A stretch of DNA of 64,000 nt from Aotearoamyces nothofagi (taxonomy: Eukaryota > Ascomycota > Leotiomycetes > Leotiales > Tympanidaceae): assembly GCA_015345905.1 (NCBI GenBank), contig JADDTR010000002.1, forward strand, positions 1,364,001 to 1,428,000, given 5' to 3'. Within the stretch, counting starts at the first letter, position 1; each line of letters opens with the position of its first letter. The position numbers were made by a program, and so were the translations under genes. Below, in pieces: positions 59,831 to 64,000 of the stretch. The notes under the pieces are model-generated. The model did no database searches. It was given only the letters and a program-made list of their open reading frames with translations, and had not been told where the DNA came from.

Positions 59831-60149
59831 CTGCAGCAATAGAGTCCGAAAATGGAGAATAATAGAGAAGCCTATATTTATTTATTCAATATACAGAATG
59901 ACGTCTAACACTGCACATTTCCATGGATATCTTCTATCATAATGCAACAGAGAGAGAGCATAGCTTACAATCCAGAATTCGATAAAATAGATTTACCATT
60001 TAGCACTTTAGGCTTTCGCACTCGCTTGGCGACAAAAGAAGGAGGCGGGCTTTGCGAGAGAAAAAGCACTTCGCCTATTCTTCCTGCAGGGCGGGAAAAG
60101 CAAAAAATCCAAAGAGAACAAAAAGGACAAAAAAAACAATTATGACAAT
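59831..60149. other. Spacer left of the tRNA gene
   Basis: About 320 bp, AT-rich, with no gene. The tRNA terminator (eight T on the minus strand, 60130-60137) lies at its right end. Confidence 0.55.
60130..60137 (-). terminator. RNA polymerase III terminator of the tRNA-Ser gene
   Basis: A run of eight T on the minus strand, 12 nt beyond the discriminator base of the tRNA. This is a strong Pol III termination signal and argues that the tRNA gene is, or recently was, active. Confidence 0.8.
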
Positions 60150-60305
60150 CGACCAGGGCAGGACTCGAACCCTTTAAGGAATGTTAGAAGACGATTTTTT
60201 GATAGAAGATAGAGAAGAGGGTAAACTTACTACGCTCCCGAAGGAACCAGCTGATCCAAATGAATGAATTCTAGGCTGGCGCGATAACCACTCCGCCACC
60301 TGGCC
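60150..60305 (-). tRNA. tRNA-Ser(AGA) with anticodon intron and an extra 59-nt T-arm insert
   Basis: Minus strand. The 7-bp acceptor stem is GGCCAGG/CCTGGTC, followed by discriminator G. The A box is TGGCGGAGTGG and the B box GGTTCGAGTCC. The D stem is GCG/CGC, the anticodon stem CCAGC/GCTGG, and the loop starts CTAGAA, giving anticodon AGA (60272-60270). A 16-nt intron (60268-60253) follows position 37, as in normal eukaryotic tRNA introns. A long variable arm (TTCCTTCGGGAG) fits serine. The T stem is interrupted by 59 nt (60230-60172) starting GTAAGT, containing TTCTAAC and ending AAAG. Without both inserts the RNA is 81 nt with T stem GTAGG/CCTGC, a normal tRNA-Ser size. It is either a working gene with an unusual second intron or an insertion-inactivated copy. 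Confidence 0.8.
60172..60230 (-). other. Spliceosomal-intron-like insert in the tRNA T arm
   Basis: Minus-strand signals: donor GTAAGT, branch-like TTCTAACAT 11 nt before the end, and acceptor AAAG (weaker than the usual CAG/TAG). The 59-nt length is typical of protein-gene introns in this window. Exact excision joins GCGTA to GGTTCG and restores a five-pair T stem including one wobble pair. Boundaries can slide by one G without changing the product. Confidence 0.6.
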
Positions 60306-61530
60306 ATTGAGATGAGTTAATATAGTGGTGCAAATGACCTCATATAGCAGCTAGAGGTTGCCGGATTTCGCATTTTATTCTCGCCGATTTATGAAATCTG
60401 TGAATTGAAAATGTCTATTTAAAAAGGGAGTAATGCGGCCGACTGGATTTGGCTCTCAGGGCGCGAAATTATTTTTCCGTGATTTAATTGTCTTTCGTGA
60501 TGCTGTGTTGTGTTTCGTATGTCTTTCAAATTGTCTTTTCTGTTTAAGATTCGACGGCTTTTACAAATATGAGACTCAACTCTTTGCAGAACGACTTATG
60601 CGTCGCTCTCAATGCCATCCTCTACCAACAACAGACAATCTGTAGGCATCAATCAGTAAGAGTAAGTTGCTCTATATAATGCACCCGACAGCCTTTCAAA
60701 TACGTCTCAATTGCAAAATACTACCGCTCACGTCATTTCTACCAAATCAAAAGGTAAGCCTCGCCGAAGCGCTCAGAGTACGGCATAAGATATTGAGATA
60801 TGTGCAGTATATGAGGAGTCGAGACAGATGTCCAAGGAAGGTGAATTGCCGGGACACATAGTAGCCATTGGAGCTATATTATGACAGCGCTGGGATGATA
60901 TTCTAGCCACCGATCACCTTTTCTCTAGACGCTCCAATCTCGGCACGTGTAGATCTGTCAGGCAAATTAATGGGCCATGTATGGCTTCGTCAACAGGGAT
61001 GGATTCGACCTTACTTCTCATCGGCACTTGGGCGACATATGAATACCGTTTATAATGCGGGTTTAATTGAACTCGCTGGGCTAGACTCTGCATCCTCAGT
61101 TTCGGAATCACGTCCCTCCACTTCCATCACCGCTGTACAAATTTGAAGGGATCAGGGGATGTTAGAGGGGAGTGGATAAAATAGTGGGGTCATTAGCAGA
61201 TGGGACGGTAAGAAGGGAGGATTGCCCTGCTCTCTATGATCTACTAGAGACTTCTGAGTTGCAATAGCTGCTGGATTACTCGTATTCAAGCTAAAGCATC
61301 CTCTATATTGAAGATAAGAGGCCAATGCAGCTAAGACGGCACATGAACTGCATATATTGGTCTACAGAGACTAGATATAATATGATTTCTTCAATGTAGG
61401 AAACAATCAAAGTGGTAATATTACTAATATATAACATTCTGAACAATCACACCTGAAATAACATTTCTAAAGATCGGACGAGTAAAGATAATATAACATA
61501 CAATTAACCATATGGACCGGTACACGATAT
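60306..61530. other. AT-rich intergenic region between tRNA and permease
   Basis: About 1.2 kb. It holds tRNA upstream sequence and the 3' end of the NCS1 permease. Frames of 60-70 codons (for example 60433-60645 and 60667-60861) look random. No repeat or RNA gene is recognised. Confidence 0.5.
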
Positions 61531-63213
61531 CTATCTGCCCATCACACGAAGCTCAAGCATCCTGAACGGAATATAAAGAATAACACTAAGCACAAAACCA
61601 ATCTCAAACCCAATATCGCCTGTGGTCTTCGCGATCGGCCCCGTATACCACGACTCATCCATCGACGGAATAATCAGCGCAAACGGCAGCGCCGCCGCCG
61701 CCAATGCCGCAACACCGATCGGCAATTTGGAAGCAACATCCCAGATCTTGTGATCATACGACGCGGCACTGCCCTTTCGGAAATACAAATGCTCCGTGGT
61801 GACGACGCCCACGAAAACCGCCAGCCAGTATCCAATGACGGCCAGGAAGTTCTGCAGCGAGGTGGCGAAGCGGTGGCTGATGGGGATGGCCACGCCGATA
61901 ATGACACCGGTGATGACCAGGGCGAAGAAGAAGCGCGGGATGCGTACTAGGGCCGGATGCAGGATCTGGAAGCTGATGGAGATCGAGTACATCGAGCCAG
62001 CCATGTTGCCGACAACAGAGAAGGCGAGGACCACGGCGACGAAGCGCCCGAATCCGCCCGCCGAGTCTAGCATCGTGTTGATGAGTCCGCCAGTGGAGAA
62101 TTCGTCGTAGGCGGCCGACCAGGCGGGGACGTTGGCAACGGCGCCACCCATTGCAGCGCCGAGAATCATGAGCGGGATTGTTGGAACGAGAAGGCCGCAG
62201 AAGATGTAGGAGAAGACGCGGAGTCTTTTTCTGTTAGCTTGCGCTGATAATGAGGGCTGGGGTTCTTACTTTGGGGCCTCGGGGCTGACGTAGACGTCGA
62301 AATCAGACACCATCGTTGACCAAGATAGGAGAAACGAAGCGACAACAGATCCGAAGGATACGATTGTTGCCGCTGCTGGTGGCTCGGTTGGGGCTTGCTC
62401 TTTGAGATGATTGCCTCCACAGCCGACCATGATGACGATGCCGATCAGAGCTGGGATCCACGCGTAGCGCTCGTACTGATGCACGACTTTGTAGCCCATG
62501 AACGAAACAACGAGACTGGCGAGGGCGGTGATGACAATGCCAACAGCAAAGGTAAGACTGCCGCCGCTTACGGCTGCGAGAGTTTGGCCACCAATGATGG
62601 CAGAGACGATGATCCAGCCGGTAATGGTCGCTATTTGGAGGAGGACGACAATTGAAATCCCATAATACCTGGGTTGTTGTTAGAATGACACCGTAATGTC
62701 GACTCTTGCGAATTGAAGACTCACCCAAAACTATAACGTGCTTGGATCATCTGGCGAAGTCCAGTCTGTGGTCCAAGTGTTCCCAGGCATGCTGGAGCGA
62801 CAGCACTGAGAGTTAAGAAGAAGATGATTACCAGAGACGCATCTCGAAGACTGAGCCCGTACTCGAGCGTACCAACAACTCCGGTAATAATTCTATACGG
62901 ATAGTGAGCTTATGATTTATACAACTAGGAGGTGGGTATCTTACGGGAGGAGATTGAGACTGGCTGTCCACCAGAAGGAAAAGATGTTGATATATTGCTT
63001 GTCTGTTCTCTCTTCAACAGGGACAGGGACGACGCCACGGAGCTCAACCCCGAAAGTAGCCAGCTTACGGAAGAACGATGGCTGAGACTCGCTCGTGCCC
63101 TCTGTTATTTGAGGCGTGCCCTCTGTGATTTGAGGGAGGTTCTTCTCAAGGTCATCGCTCTGTTTCTGGCTGCTTGAATCTCCCGTTGGAGTGATGCTGT
63201 GGTTGATGGTCAT
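61531..63213 (-). CDS. NCS1-family purine/cytosine-type permease (Fcy2-like)
   Basis: Four exons (minus): 63213-62945, 62892-62725, 62668-62270 and 62230-61531; 511 residues, typical of the Fcy2 branch. About twelve membrane segments are expected after a soluble N-terminus of about 75 residues. Markers are FSFWWTASLNLLPIITGVVG (first membrane segment, across intron 1), LGPQTGLRQMIQARYSFG, the WSTMVSDFDVYVSP segment, and a C-terminal GYWLAVFVGVVTTEHLYFRK. The family imports cytosine, purines, or in some fungi other nucleobases and vitamins with protons. The N-terminus carries a small repeat (LPQITEGTPQITEGTSE). Introns are 39-56 nt. Six GATA motifs upstream suggest nitrogen control. Substrate cannot be decided from sequence. 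Confidence 0.94.
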
Positions 63214-64000
63214 GGCGGATATCAGGTGATGATAGCTGGTAAGTCGAAAACATCCAGCAAAGCACGTATTCTTGAATACTATCGAGCAATATATATACAG
63301 TCAATCTGTCCATATATTGTCCGAACTGGTAACTCTGAATGCAGCGTCAAGGGACAGGCGGCGGGTATTTGTAAACGCCCTGGACATATTTACCAAGGTC
63401 GCGACGATAACGAGAGCTAGTGTAAATCATGGTTATAATTTTCGTATGTCCTACTCTAGAAACGATAAGATGATAGTAAATGGTGATGTTGCTATGTTTT
63501 GGTGGTAATCTCTCTCACCCGATGCGTTGACATCAGTTCATCGTCTCGCCAGTACCGGCGGGATCTTATCTCTACCCGCCGGGATCTGATAACGTTGATC
63601 GCAACCGGGACGACTCCGATAACCGTTAGGAGGCATGCAATGCCTTGCGGTCGGGATACAGATGCCATTGTCAACCGAGGTACGTAAGGCGCTTAGAGAA
63701 TCGTGACAACTCTTAGCCACTGTAACTATTTCTAGTCCTGGGCTTCTTGCAAGCCGGTAAAGGAGAATCTAAACCTACTCTTCCGGTGGTCTCCTGGAGA
63801 AGCGATCACCATATAACCCACAGAACACCGTTAAAGCGCCAGATATTGTATTATGGGCTGTGAGGGAATTCTATCAGCTCCATTGCCTCCCTCGCCTGCT
63901 CTCTTATTGAGAGGGATGCCCAAGTTACCACTTCCTTGAACAGTCACTGACCAGATCGACGTTCTGGGCATCATCCAAGCCAAGCATGCGCATCACCTCT
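63214..64000. promoter_or_regulatory. Upstream region of the NCS1 permease with GATA-motif cluster
   Basis: HGATAR matches (AreA/Nit2-type) lie at 63230-63235 (TGATAG), 63405-63410 (CGATAA), 63463-63468 (CGATAA), 63471-63476 (TGATAG), 63587-63592 (TGATAA) and 63617-63622 (CGATAA), five of them within 220 bp. This fits nitrogen-metabolite regulation of a nucleobase transporter. The remainder to the right edge has no supported gene; open frames at 63499-63720 are on both strands at once and look random. Confidence 0.45.

Overview
The window is nuclear DNA of a filamentous ascomycete (Pezizomycotina). The evidence is short spliceosomal introns (mostly 45-70 nt) with CTAAC/CTGAC-like branch sites, fungal-type Zn2Cys6 regulators, GPI-anchored Ser/Ala-rich wall proteins, an SNF1 kinase and an Arp1 (centractin) gene. 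A Leotiomycete-like fungus is plausible, but I cannot fix the class or species from sequence alone. I see no reverse transcriptase, integrase or transposase gene. The only mobile-looking DNA is a small inverted-repeat (MITE-like) family with one full copy and two fragments.

Layout. 1-7.6 kb: a repeat-bearing GC-rich leader, then a ~1,920-residue disordered protein with Gly/Ala-rich hydrophobic patches. 8-14.1 kb: a pectin (rhamnogalacturonan-I) block made of a Dal5-type MFS transporter, a divergent cytosolic GH105 hydrolase and a convergent secreted PL4 lyase; together they fit cleave outside, import, finish inside. 16-17.3 kb: Arp1 of dynactin. 18.5-19 kb: a Par32/Amu1-like GRGGAGN-repeat protein, followed by 2.4 kb of GC-rich repetitive upstream DNA. 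21.4-26.9 kb: three minus-strand genes (unknown protein, membrane-anchored paraoxonase-like propeller, LaeA-like methyltransferase). 28.2-36.2 kb: housekeeping genes (a mitochondrial protein of unknown role, SNF1, an NDUFAF2-like complex I assembly factor, a transgelin-type CH-domain coiled-coil protein). 36.8-47.8 kb: two Zn2Cys6 regulators, copper amine oxidase, amino-acid permease and 3-hydroxyacyl-CoA dehydrogenase, which look like an amine/amino-acid catabolic block. 49-58.3 kb: cell-surface genes (two related GPI-anchored proteins, a secreted repeat-rich protein, a secreted 23-cysteine protein). 58.4-61.5 kb: AT-rich DNA with a gene remnant and a tRNA-Ser gene. 61.5-63.2 kb: an NCS1 purine/cytosine-type permease preceded by a cluster of GATA motifs.

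The most unusual item is the tRNA-Ser(AGA) gene at 60150-60305. Besides a normal anticodon-loop intron, its T arm is split by 59 nt that begin GTAAGT, contain TTCTAAC and end AAAG. Removing exactly this piece restores a five-pair T stem and an 81-nt tRNA. Promoter boxes and a T8 terminator are intact. Other splicing oddities seen while building models are GC-AG introns in Arp1 and in the Cys-rich secreted gene, an 8-nt and an 18-nt micro-exon, two GTCTG donors in one gene, and a stop-free 111-nt intron in SNF1. All gene models are hand-built from reading frames and splice signals; no search or expression data were available.
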